Source: Piezodorus guildinii (Eukaryota; Arthropoda; Insecta; Hemiptera; Pentatomidae). From it: a DNA stretch of 64,000 nt. The stretch spans positions 24,146,192 through 24,210,191 of the forward strand of contig CM041298.1 in the NCBI GenBank assembly GCA_023052935.1, given 5' to 3'. Position 1 is the stretch's first letter. Each line of letters begins with the position of its first letter. The notes beneath the pieces are model-generated. The model was not told the origin of the DNA. It was given only the letters and a program-made list of their open reading frames with translations, and did no database searches. Made by a program: the position numbers and the translations under genes. Below are positions 55,090 through 64,000 of this stretch, piece after piece.

Positions 55090-55090
55090 G
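54453..55090 (+). pseudogene. Penelope-like element, 3' end
   Basis: KLLEAIHITKNNSRTINYKT and DTKNLGTHYTDIINKIQF followed by a stop match the C-terminus of the GIY-YIG frame at 47.6 kb (RKILEAIYI, INYKTDTKNL). The 3' region carries a hammerhead-like motif at 54904-54940 and ends in (TA)n 55038-55086. The 5' part is replaced by a Jockey LINE. Confidence 0.82.
54902..54940 (+). ncRNA. hammerhead-like motif in Penelope 3' region
   Basis: AGTC, then CTTGAAAATGGGG...CCCCGAAACGTC, then GACT. The AGTC/GACT flanks can pair as stem I around a GTC site and GGGG/CCCC forms stem II. The CTGATGA box is altered, so self-cleavage is uncertain. Confidence 0.4.
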
Positions 55091-55103
55091 TAACCTAAAA
55101 AAA

Positions 55104-55270
55104 TCTCGTGAGCGCAACTTACGACATTCATTTACCTCCATTGCTAAAATCAATTAAACAATAATATTAATAATCAAATAATGTTAGGGATGAAATATAT
55201 AGGTAAGTGAAAGAAAAAGGGTTAAAGATTAATTAATTAAGTTTAATATTAATTAAATTAATAATGTATT
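55104..55270 (+). mobile_element. R875 repeat, 5' portion
   Basis: TCTCGTGAGCGCAACTTACG start with ACATTCATTTACC, then an AT-rich body with a small insertion GGTAAGTGAAAG-like at 55202-55213. Confidence 0.65.
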
Positions 55271-55329
55271 GAGGATACTGAGGGGAGTAATGATTGGATA
55301 ATTATTGTATTAATTAAATAAATAATAAT

Positions 55330-55860
55330 AAGCTTTGTCGGCAAAAGTCAAATGGTATTTCCCAAACCTCCTTGGATTGTCCGTGGGCTTGGGCTGTCTG
55401 TGGGCTGCCCCCCGGTATACCTGGTACTTTCTAGACCCCAGCTACTAGGCTGGACTTCCCATATCAGCCCCGCCCAGGGTGACGAGGATAAGAAAGAATA
55501 TTTGAAGAGGCAGTCGGGTTCTATCCTCAAGAGGGAGTCAGTCTGAGGGTCGAATTCCATCCTGAAGAAGAAGAGAGGTCCGTCTGGGGGTCAGAAAGAG
55601 CAGCTGGAGGTCTAAGAGCCAAGAAGGGGCGCCTAAGAATCATTCCGTCTTCGCCAGCCGACTAAATGTTTTAAAGGTATTTTCTTTAGTTGTAATATTG
55701 TATGGCAAGTTTAACTATAATGTCCCTCAGTATTCTCAGACATTTTGTAAATAAATATTATATGTTTATTTTAATTCAAATAATAAGGTCAGTTATTAAA
55801 ACATGTCTAAATTAATCTTACCCTGCATTCCACCTACTGGGATCGGTAAACACGATACCT
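55330..55860. other. GC-rich island of unknown nature (core 55335-55660)
   Basis: About 330 bp with marked GC content (GGGCTGCCCCCCGGTATACC, CAGCCCCGCCCAGGGTGACG) in otherwise AT-rich DNA, with AATAAA at 55751. A 64-codon plus frame and a 70-codon minus frame exist, neither recognisable. Could be an exon, a regulatory region or a solo LTR; I found no LTR-like TG...CA ends with a target duplication. Confidence 0.4.
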
Positions 55861-55959
55861 TTGGAAAGGAAATCCAATGGTTTCAGTAATACTAGTCTAT
55901 AAATATATGAATTAATACTATGTTTGAATGTACCACTGCCTTAGAAAAGCAGCCGATCA

Positions 55960-56047
55960 AAAACACAACAAATTATATTTCGTTAACTTTCACTATTCGG
56001 TGTATAATATAATATTTTTTCTATTTTTTTTTTTTTTTTCCAACGGA

Positions 56048-56099
<52 letters not shown>

Positions 56100-56575
56100 G
56101 TCCTTAGGTATAAAAACACAAGAATCGCATAGAAAATATTTTCTTGCGTTTTTCTCTTATGGTTGGTTATAAAATTTTTTCAACTTGTATATTCAACCCT
56201 TCATTACGAATGATGATAAGATAATACGATTCATTTTTTTGATTGTACAAAATTATAGGTACTTTATAGGGAGGAAATTTAAATTATAGGGCATTTAAGC
56301 TCTGTCAGACAATTTTAATCAGAATTAAACCTATATGATATTAAAGCTCTATACATTCTACGTTAATTTAATCATAATCGTTCGAGCAGTTTTTGAGAAA
56401 ATCGAAAAAAGTTGCAAAATATGGTTCTTCTGGTTTGCAAATTTTAATTAAAAAGATTTCTCTAACACCTCAGGCTTATTATAGTTTTATAAAATATAAA
56501 ATTTCAGTTTCGTACGACTTTTTGTTTTGGTGCTAGATTTACCCCCCACCCCCCACACACACACACCGTGAAAGT
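55960..56575 (+). mobile_element. R875 repeat, middle and 3' portion, diverged
   Basis: TTTCGTTAACTTTCACTATT, a TTCCAACGGAG block expanded into (TA)n at 56047-56095, AAAACACAAGAATCGCATAG, GATATTAAAGCTCTATACAT, and a CA-type tract CCCCACCCCCCACACACAC at its end. The terminal palindrome is absent. Confidence 0.75.
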
Positions 56576-57160
56576 TTAAAAAAAAGGAAAACAAATATTT
56601 TCTTTTAAAAATACACGTGCTTCTGTCATTACTTTTGATATCGAAATTAACAGGGTATATTATAACAAAAATGAGAAACATACAAACTTCTTTCTTGCAG
56701 CAAACATGAAAAATTAAAAAAGCATCAGTAAACATGAAAAATAGTTATACAACTATCAAGGTTTCATAATAAGGAAAGAAAAACGCCAGTAATTTGAATA
56801 TATCCCTGTTCCGTGGGATACAATTTTAATGTAGAGTAGTTTATGTTTAAAAAGTACTGTTTGAACGGTTAACTGGTTATCGGTGTAGGATTAGAAATTC
56901 ATCATGACGAAAATTTTCCTAAAATAGTTTAAAGGAAAATATTGAATTAATTTTATTACATTTTTATTATTATATTTATTCATCATTAAGTATCATAGAC
57001 ATTAATTGTTCAATAAATCAAAAGAGGTTTCCAGAAAATGAAATTATTAATAACAATGAGTTTATGAATTTATAACAACTTCCCAATGAATTTAACAATT
57101 TATTTAGTGGTTCAGGAGTTCGCGGAAACCACGAATCGCATGATAAATACAAATAAATAA
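56576..57160. other. stretch without recognised features
   Basis: No shared repeat or coding signal. Confidence 0.45.

Positions 57161-57162
<2 letters not shown>

Positions 57163-57241
<79 letters not shown>
57163..57241. repeat. (TA)n then (GA)n compound microsatellite
   Basis: TA units 57166-57213 followed directly by about 14 GA units. Confidence 0.95.
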
Positions 57242-57244
<3 letters not shown>

Positions 57245-57289
57245 TGCACAATTGAGATCAACATTTAATAATAAAGGCTCTTATTCGTA

Positions 57290-58240
57290 AAATTTCAGTT
57301 TAATAATTCCTATTCATCCCATTTTACACAGACTGCTGGTGTTCCTCAAGACAGTATCCTGGGACCCATTATTTACATAGTATATACAGCTGGCATCCCA
57401 ACCCAACCTAAAAATTTCTTTTCTACCTTTGCTGATGACACCTGCGTGTTATCAGTTCATAAAGATCCATTTATTGCCTCACATACCCTTCAAGCCCACA
57501 TCAAAGCCCAAAGAGAATAGTGTCACAACAGGAAAATAAAATTAATTCCAACAAATCCCATCAAATGACTTTTATCCTCTGTCGTAAACCTATGACTTCC
57601 TGCCCTACAGTATCCTTTAATAACACTCAACTAGTTCCTGTGGAACAGATCCGATACCAGGACTCCATCTCGACAAACGCCTTACATGGAATCCTCATAC
57701 AAGACTAAAACGACAAGAAACTACCCGACGTTTCCGACTACTTCACCACATACTGGACAAACGCTCAAACCTGCTACTTTACTACAAATGGCTCATCGAT
57801 ATTACCATCATAAGACCTATATAGACTTATGGAGTAGAGCTATGGGGCTCTACAAAACCATCAAATTCTTCCCGAATCCACTCCTAATACTTCTAAATCC
57901 TTCGTAAAATCTTCAACGCTCCTTACTTTTTCACAAATAAACTCATCCATAAAGACCTTGATGTTCCCTATGTTACTGATTTTGCCCGGACCAGGTATCA
58001 ATCCTTTCATGACAAATTCCATTATCCCTCTGATCCACTAGTTTCAATTCCTGATAATCCTCCAATGCATCTGAAAAGGAGACGGCCCCGAGACCTTCCA
58101 ATTTAGAAAATTTTTGGGGTGCTTCCAATTGGGAGCTTCTCTATATTTTACCATGTCATTGAAATATATAATTATCACATTTACATGATGTATTTTGTTA
58201 ATAAAGTTGTAAATATCAATAAAAAAAGTTTTAAAAAAAC
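57290..58240 (+). pseudogene. Jockey-like LINE (family A), RT fragment to poly(A)
   Basis: AGVPQDSILGPIIYIVYTAG (motif B) and STFADDTCVLSVHKDP (motif C intact), then thumb and C-terminal parts in shifting frames (MTSCPTVSFNNTQLVPVEQI, SRAMGLYKTIKFF). The UTR ends GTTGTAAATATCAATAAAAA. At least five frameshifts. Confidence 0.85.
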
Positions 58241-58570
58241 CTTTATGTGGTTCCAACAATATCAATATACGAGGTAAAACAAAAGAAAATTTCAAAGGTC
58301 GATCAGTTTAATTATACTCAATACCTACAGGAGAACCGAATTTTCTCTGTTCAAACATTGGAACATATTCAGGCCTTGATTGTTCTTTCTCTCCCACACC
58401 GTCTCTCTCCCTTTACAGTACAAATTTCTATCCTACTGTACACTGGACTATCTTGCCTGATCTGTACCTACAACATCCCAATCCTAATTAAATTCACAAA
58501 TCTAAACCACGTGTCGTGTAAATCTTAGACGTATTATAGATTCTTCTGGTTGCCACCATTTTAAAATAAA
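58241..58570. other. unrecognised segment with a 93-codon frame
   Basis: Plus frame 58247-58528 (VEQKKISKVDQFNYTQYLQE-like) has no motif I know; no shared repeat. Confidence 0.35.
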
Positions 58571-58571
58571 T

Positions 58572-58712
58572 AATAATTTTGTTCTTGGAGATAGACCCTT
58601 AAGAATAATATTGATGTTACAAATAAAGATATCAAAACTGGCCAGAATACTTATAAATAGATAGAATTATGAGGATAAATAAAAAAAATTAATATACATA
58701 CAAATATATACA
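58572..58712 (-). mobile_element. family-D LINE, 3' UTR fragment
   Basis: The minus strand reads TTATTCTTAAGGGTCTATCTC...AAGAACAA with TTCTGGCCAGTTTTG upstream, a worn family-D tail. Confidence 0.5.
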
Positions 58713-58713
58713 C

Positions 58714-58762
<49 letters not shown>

Positions 58763-58765
58763 CAT
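58714..58765. repeat. (CA)n and (TA)n microsatellite
   Basis: CA units 58714-58748 followed by TA units. Confidence 0.95.
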
Positions 58766-59339
58766 ATACATATATACAGGGTGTTTCGTAATTACACGGC
58801 ACTATTTTAAGTATGTGTTCACTAACAAAAAATAAACAAAAAAGTTCATATTAACATATATCTCAAACTGTTTAAAATAAAAAAAAAATCGGATATCAAA
58901 TGTTGAAGTTAATTACTTATTAACTACATTAAGACTGTACAAAGTTCAACGTGTTTAATACTAAACAAGTTTTAATTACCTGATAACTAAATGATAGATA
59001 AGCAATGACATTAGTTGCTCATCTGTTTGTATATTTCTACGTTTTTTAGTACTGCGATGATGCACTTTGTCATCATTTGTCTAGTTCTGTGTAATGCTAT
59101 GACACAGTTCAATTTATGATTGTTATGGGAGACAACATAAATTTATTCACTTTTGCAGAGCAGACAGACATGCTTTTAACTTATGGCGAGGTAGTAGAAA
59201 CAGTGCTGCCATAATTTCTCTTAATATATATTTCATATGGAATCTTCCCGACCCACTGGTCTAAAACATATGTTCCTAACGAACCTGAATTTTAATTCAT
59301 AAAACCTTTTTACTTTAACTTGCATGGATTTTAATTTTA
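58766..59339. other. stretch without recognised features
   Basis: Begins CAGGGTGTTTCGTAATTACA after the TA tract. I cannot assign it to a family; no coding signal. Confidence 0.4.
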
Positions 59340-59404
59340 ACTCCATTTAATAGTTCTTAAATTGATTTTAACAACGAAGGTAAGTGCACGTAATGTGTTG
59401 CATG
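59340..59404 (-). mobile_element. R875 repeat, 5' end fragment
   Basis: The complement shows the R875 start with GAAGGTAAGTGCACG; it abuts the 3' end of the next copy at 59409. Confidence 0.7.
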
Positions 59405-59408
59405 CATT

Positions 59409-60299
59409 ATTACTTTCACTTACCTAAATATGGAATAAATAGTAAGGGAAAGTATTGCGATCGTGAAAATTTCCTTTCCGAATTCCTTTTACACGTTTTA
59501 GGGTCTCCTGAGTCCAAATCACCAAGGAAAAAAGGTCTGTGTGTGTGTGTGTGTGTCTGGTAACTCCCAGACGAAAACTAAATGTCCTAAAAAACTGAAA
59601 CTGTATATTTAAAATAACTAAACGCCTGAGATGTTACAGCAACTTTTTTATGAAAATCAGCTTACTAGAACAGCCACTTTATACCACGCACTTTAGACCT
59701 TTTTACGATTTTCTCAAAAACGGCTCTAACGGTTTTGAGTAAACTCGCTATATCGATGTAAAATTTAATGGCCTTTAATATGAATTAGGTTTCATTCTGA
59801 TTGAAATAGTTTGACACGAGAATTTTAAAGAGTCTTAAGTGCCGAGATTTTAAAGTTCCTTTTTCTAAAGTATTTTGAATTTTGTAGATTTAAAAAAATC
59901 AGGCACATCGTCCGAATAGAATTGATAAATAATGACTAAATATGCAAGTTGAGTGAATTTGATAAAAAACTAAAGGAGAAAAGTGCAAACATAGATTTTT
60001 TTTTTTAATTTTAAAATAAAATTATAGACTATACCGTTGGATAGCTAAAGATTTAAGATACAATATTATCTGATACACAGAATTGTAAAAGGTTATGAAG
60101 AGTGACGAAAAGCCGATAAAACTAACTGATTTTTGTTGATAAATATATAATAGATTATTTATTAAAACACATGCTTCTATTGAAACTTAATTTAATTAAT
60201 TCTTTAACAATTTATTTTTATGTCTAGGTGTAATTAAAAATTCTTCAATCGATTTTAACAACGGAGGTAAGTGAAAGACGTGTGTTGAGCTCACCAGAT
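59409..60299 (-). mobile_element. R875 repeat, complete
   Basis: The minus strand begins TCTGGTGAGCTCAACACACG at 60299 and carries CTTTCACTTACCTCC, a full body and a (CA)n tract (complement of 59540-59555). It ends in the long-loop palindrome down to ACTTTCACTTACC complement at 59412. Confidence 0.9.
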
Positions 60300-60368
60300 T
60301 TATTTCTAGAATTATTGTAAAATTTAGTTGATATTAATAAAATATTTCCGATTTTTTGCATAATTTTT

Positions 60369-60634
60369 TAGTTTCACTTACTATATATAGTAAGGGGAAG
60401 TATTGCGATCGTGAAAATTTTGGAATTCCAGTTTTCAACGGAAATAAACGTATTAGGGTTCCCTGAGTCCAAATAACCAAGTCCCGCAAAAAGGTCGGTG
60501 TGTGTGTGTGGTAACTCCCGGGCGGAAACGGTAAATCGTATGAAACTTAAATTTCATATTTAAGACAACTATACGACCGAGACGTGATAAAACTTTTTTC
60601 ATCAAAATGAGCTTACCAGAAGAGGCACTTTATA
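60369..60634 (-). mobile_element. R875 repeat, 3' portion, cut by mariner
   Basis: AGTTTCACTTACTATATATA to the AGAGGCACTTTATA block. It stops at TA where the mariner inverted repeat TTGGGTTGATGC starts at 60635. Confidence 0.9.
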
Positions 60635-60677
60635 TTGGGTTGATGCAAAATTAATGCAGGTTTTTAGTAGTTATTGT

Positions 60678-62826
60678 GCCAACCGATCCCAACCGTAATC
60701 CTGACATCCTTGACTTCTTCATTCACAGCGGATTAGGCTCCCTCAACTATTCCGTAACTCGCCTTGATGAACTATCCTCTGACCATAGTCCACTGATCCT
60801 TAAAGTATCCCTAACTCCTATTCCGAAACCCATTCCACCTTCATTTATCCGAGGCCCTGTCAACTGGAACCTCTTCCGCCAAATCCTTACCGATAATATT
60901 GACCTCAGTGTGACCCTCAAAACACCGGATGACCTTGATGATTCCGTCTACTCCTTTACTACCGCCATTCAGCAAGCTGTCTGGACTGCCTCCTCTCCTA
61001 AGCACTCCAATAGAACTCCTCAACAAAACCATTTACCTCAACACCTAGCTGACCTCATCCATGCAAAACGCCGAGCCAGATCATTATGGCAAAGAACCCG
61101 ACACCCAACAGATCGCCGCTCCTATAACTTTTATTGTAGGCAATTAAAGCGGGAGTTGGCGACCTTCCGTTCTCAGTCCTTTAATTCCTACCTCTCCTCT
61201 CTATCAGCTCGAGATAATTCCCTGTGGAATGTGACCAAAAAGATCCTAAAATACCACAAAGTTTCCCATCCTCTCCGGCGTGGTGATGACTCCTGGGCTG
61301 CGTCTGATGAAGATAAAGCCGAGGAATTCGCCACACACCTCTCCAAAGTATTCACTCCTCACCCGGAATCCAACAGAAATCATACCACAACAGTTGAAGA
61401 ATTCCTTTCCTCACCAATACCTCTTTCCCTACCTCCTAAAGCTATTAATCCATCTGAGGTGAAATATCTTCTTCAAAAACTGACCCTTCGTAAATCTCCT
61501 GGACACGATCTCCTTAACCCCCAGATCCTGCGACAACTTCCCCAGAAAGCCATTATTTTTCTTACATACATCTACAACTGCATCCTTCGCACCACCTATT
61601 TTCCTCTCTTATGGAAACATTCCACAATCTTTCTATTCCTAAAACCAGGTAAACCTTCCAGTAACACTTCATCCTACAGACCTATTAGTCTACTCCCCAT
61701 CCTCTCAAAAGTCTTTGAAAAACTCCTTCTAAAACGAATCCTGCCTATATTTGAATCACAAAATCTTCCTTCCCATCAGTTTGGTTTCCGTGCTCATCAT
61801 TCTACTGTTCAACAAGGACTCCGAGTTGTAGACCATATTTCCTCAGCCCTTGAATGCAAAGAGTATTGTTCTGGTGCGTTTCTGGACATAGCGCAAGCTT
61901 TTGACCGGGTATGGCACACCGGATTACTCTTCAAGCTTAAAACGCATTTATCCCAGTCTCTATACCTCATTCTACGATCCTATCTCTCAAACCGCTCCTT
62001 CCGAGTTCGCTGTGGTGTAGAATTTTCTAACTTTTATCCCATTGAGGCCGGTGTTCCTCAAGGCAGCGTCTTGGGACCCGTCCTCTACACCCTTTACACT
62101 GCTGATATTCCTATTCATCCTGACACCTTTCTGGCAACATTTGCAGATGACACCGCCATCCTATCATCCAATTCCGATCCTGAAATAGCATCCTTAATCC
62201 TGCAAAGACACCTTTGTCTTATCGAGGACTGGTGTAATGCTTGGCGTATTAAGGTTAATGAAAGCAAATGCACCCACGTCACCTTCACCCTTCGACGCAA
62301 ATCCTGTCCAATGGTTCATTTCAATTCCATACCGCTTCCTTCCTCAGACACAGTCCGGTATCTTGGCTTACTACTAGACAAAAGATTGACCTGGAACCCA
62401 CATACAAGACTTAAACGAAAAGAACTCAACAGACGATTCGGACAGTTATACAGACTACTAAACAGAAAATCTAAGCTTACAGTTGACAACAAATTATTAC
62501 TTTACAAGACAATACTGAAACCAATGTGGACCTACGGACTTGAACTATGGGGGACAGCCAAACGTTCTAACATCAAACGCATTCAATCCTTTCAATCCAA
62601 AGTCCTCCGAACAATAGTAAATGCTCCTTATTATGTCTCCAATTATACCTTACACCACGACCTTAATGTTCCATTTATTTCAGACCTGATTCCATCTAAA
62701 TTTTCCAAATTCCACCAGAACCTCATTCATCATCCTAATCCTCTAGCACAATCCCTATCCAGCTCCACTCATCCATACAACCCTCCTAGAAGGTTGAAAC
62801 GGCAGTGGCCCCGAGACATATTGTAA
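60678..62826 (+). CDS. Jockey LINE ORF2: endonuclease C-terminus and reverse transcriptase
   Basis: About 715 codons without a stop; no genuine start, since the element is truncated inside the endonuclease. Residues 1-45 hold the end of the APE domain (LDELSSDHSPLILKVSL, the SDH motif). RT: LRKSPGHDLLNPQILRQLP (about 271), YRPISLLPILSKVFEKLLLK (333), GAFLDIAQAFDRVWHTGLL (398, motif A), GVPQGSVLGPVLYTLYTADI (459, motif B), TFADDTAIL (488, motif C, both Asp present), YLGLLLDKRLTWNPH (560). The C-terminus is LWGTAKRSN through PPRRLKRQWPRDIL. A full ORF2 is near 900 residues; the missing part is the endonuclease N-terminus, so autonomous retrotransposition is excluded. Confidence 0.93.
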
Positions 62827-63250
62827 ACATCTATTCTGGAGTTCTGACACTGGTCAGATTCTCCTCTCATGTGCGGTGTGATTGTGGCTGTGGCGCCCTC
62901 ACTTAGCTTCCGCTGGCTCTCACCAGTGATGCGGCTGAGAGGGAGGCGCTGGGATCCTTTTGACTCTGCTTGTCCTTCCACAAGTGGGGGGACAAGCCCC
63001 GTCTGGGGTTCCCGAGCTGATTGTAAATATTGTACATAGGTATGAATGTGACATGTTTTGTTTATTTATTTGTTAACTTCATTTATTTGTATTTATTTTG
63101 TCTATAAATTTTGTTATTGTATACGTTTATTTATTTTTATTTTATTTTATGTAATTTGACTTTCCTTTTGTTTATATTGTAAATATTGTATGAATGAGAT
63201 CCTGTAGCACTATTATTATTGTCTATTATGACAAATTGTAATATATACGA

Positions 63251-63284
<34 letters not shown>
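60678..63284 (+). mobile_element. Jockey-like LINE (family B), young 5'-truncated copy
   Basis: Starts GCCAACCGATCC directly after AGTAGTTATTGT. Ends with ATACGAATAAA and a poly(A) of about 33 bases, followed by a repeat of that 11-12 bp duplication. It carries an open ORF2 fragment and a 3' UTR of about 425 bp containing a CTTGTCC/GGGACAAG hairpin at 62969-62996. Confidence 0.95.
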
Positions 63285-63288
<4 letters not shown>

Positions 63289-63330
63289 GTTATTGTAAAT
63301 ACGCCATATCTTTACTTTAACCATATATAT

Positions 63331-63997
63331 TTAATCAAAATAATTTCCATCTGAATCAATGCACTTTTGCCAACGTTCAACAAGCTTTCTTATTCCACCA
63401 GAAAAAAAATCCGAATCCCTGGACTCAATGAAATCACGAAAAGAATTTTCAATGTCGTCCTGGTTTTGAAAATTTTTCTCCCTCAAAAAGTTGTCCAGAT
63501 GCCTGAAAAAGTGGAAGTCTGTAGGAGAGAGGTCAGGCGAATAAGGCGGATGTTGGAGAACTTCGTAGCCCAACTCGTGCAGTCGTCGAAGCGTTGGTTG
63601 TGCAACGTGTGGTCTGGCGTTATCGTGGAGCAGGATCGGCCCCTTCCGATTCATCAATGCTGGGCAAAGACGTTGCAATTTTTGATTTATGCTGTCAATT
63701 TCTTGACAGTACTTGTCAGCAGTTATAGTCTCACCTCGATTGAGAAAGCTTTGACCTCAGCTGGTCGTTGTCCAGAGCAAGATGACGGCCCCGACCTTCC
63801 TTGTCTTCGAGGTCGAAATCTCCTCTGCGAAACTTCTGGAACCAACGCTGCACCGTGCACTCATTAATAGCCCCCTGACCCCACACTTCATTAATATTAC
63901 GAGCCGTTTGCGCAGCGCTGCGCCCTAATTTAAATTCGTAAAAATAAATTTGACGAAAATCGCACTTTGACATTTTCGATTCAAGACCTTTGAACAC
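63331..63997 (-). pseudogene. mariner transposase (family M), broken second copy
   Basis: The N-terminal frame 63731-63997 has MSKCDFRQIYFYEFKLGRSA, NECTVQRWFQKFRRGD and LALDNDQLRSK, then a deletion into LSQS. The C-terminal frame 63331-63678 has RKGPILLHDNARPHVAQPTL, SPDLSPTDFHFFRHL and RKLVERWQKCIDSDGNYFD, with Asp 2 and 3 and a proper end. A remnant of the middle (RGETITADKY) lies between. The first catalytic Asp is missing. The deletion borders differ from those of the 46.8 kb copy. Confidence 0.9.
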
Positions 63998-64000
63998 ACT

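Larger units (their letters stand above)
60635..64000 (-). mobile_element. mariner (family M), second copy, split by a LINE and cut by window end
   Basis: The left inverted repeat TTGGGTTGATGCAAAATTAA (60635-60654) is followed by the LINE (60678-63284). The mariner resumes at 63285 with GTAGTTATTGTAAATACGCC and runs to the window end. Close to the copy at 46708 but with a different internal deletion. Confidence 0.93.

Noticed and set aside
55335..55803. Solo LTR
   Set aside because: Tempting because of AATAAA and a TG...CA-like span, but the flanks show no short target duplication and there is no matching second LTR or internal region.
1..64000. CRISPR arrays, bacterial operons or prophage
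   Set aside because: The sequence is eukaryotic by its repeats, poly(A) tails and transposon types; no spaced short repeats of CRISPR type.

Overview
The window is eukaryotic, AT-rich, non-coding DNA packed with transposable elements. The mixture of Jockey-, R1- and RTE-like LINEs, a Penelope-like element, mariner and Tc1 transposons, tRNA-headed SINEs and long (TA)n and (CA)n tracts points to an arthropod, most likely an insect; a hemipteran is a guess from general family resemblance only. I see no convincing host protein-coding gene, rRNA, tRNA or CRISPR array. The stretch could be intergenic or lie inside a very large intron.

The dominant component is one non-autonomous repeat family, here called R875 (about 860-890 bp when complete), with some 30 full or broken copies on both strands. 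A complete copy starts TCTGGTGCGCG, carries ACTTTCACTTAC about 20 nt in, has a (CA)n tract about 150 nt from its 3' end, and ends in a palindrome with 16-nt arms ACTTTCACTTACTATA. The inverted 12-mer therefore lies near both ends. Copies also occur in head-to-tail pairs. This architecture recalls Helentron-associated (HINE/DINE-1-like) elements, but I cannot prove the class. R875 copies are the main landing pads for the other transposons.

Layout: 0-7 kb holds LINE and SINE relics in AT-rich DNA. 7-12 kb has R875 pairs, a mariner relic, a SINE with a long hairpin and a 21-bp tandem repeat. 12.8-13.9 kb has an open RTE-like RT fragment. 14-16.3 kb has Jockey and Tc1 relics. 17.2-21.5 kb is an R1-clade LINE abutting the (CA)n of an R875 copy. 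21.5-27 kb is old R875 and LINE debris. 28.3-30.8 kb has three degenerate RTs. 31.6-33.8 kb is R875 split by a LINE. 34.5-36.1 kb is a complete but inactivated Tc1 element with both inverted repeats. 36.5-45.3 kb has Jockey-A and family-D LINEs, including a chimera, and two short mariners. 45.8-50.7 kb is a three-layer nest: a mariner inside a Penelope-like element with inverted terminal repeats, inside an R875 copy that was also hit by a Jockey LINE. 50.8-60.6 kb has more R875, Jockey and Penelope remnants and two single-copy-looking segments. 60.6-64 kb is a second nest: a young Jockey LINE with a 716-codon open frame inside a mariner inside R875.

Autonomous coding capacity is nearly absent. 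The best preserved frames are the Jockey ORF2 at 60.7-62.8 kb (endonuclease N-terminus missing), the Penelope RT plus GIY-YIG frames at 47.6-49.3 kb (two frameshifts in A runs) and the RT fragment at 12.8-13.9 kb.
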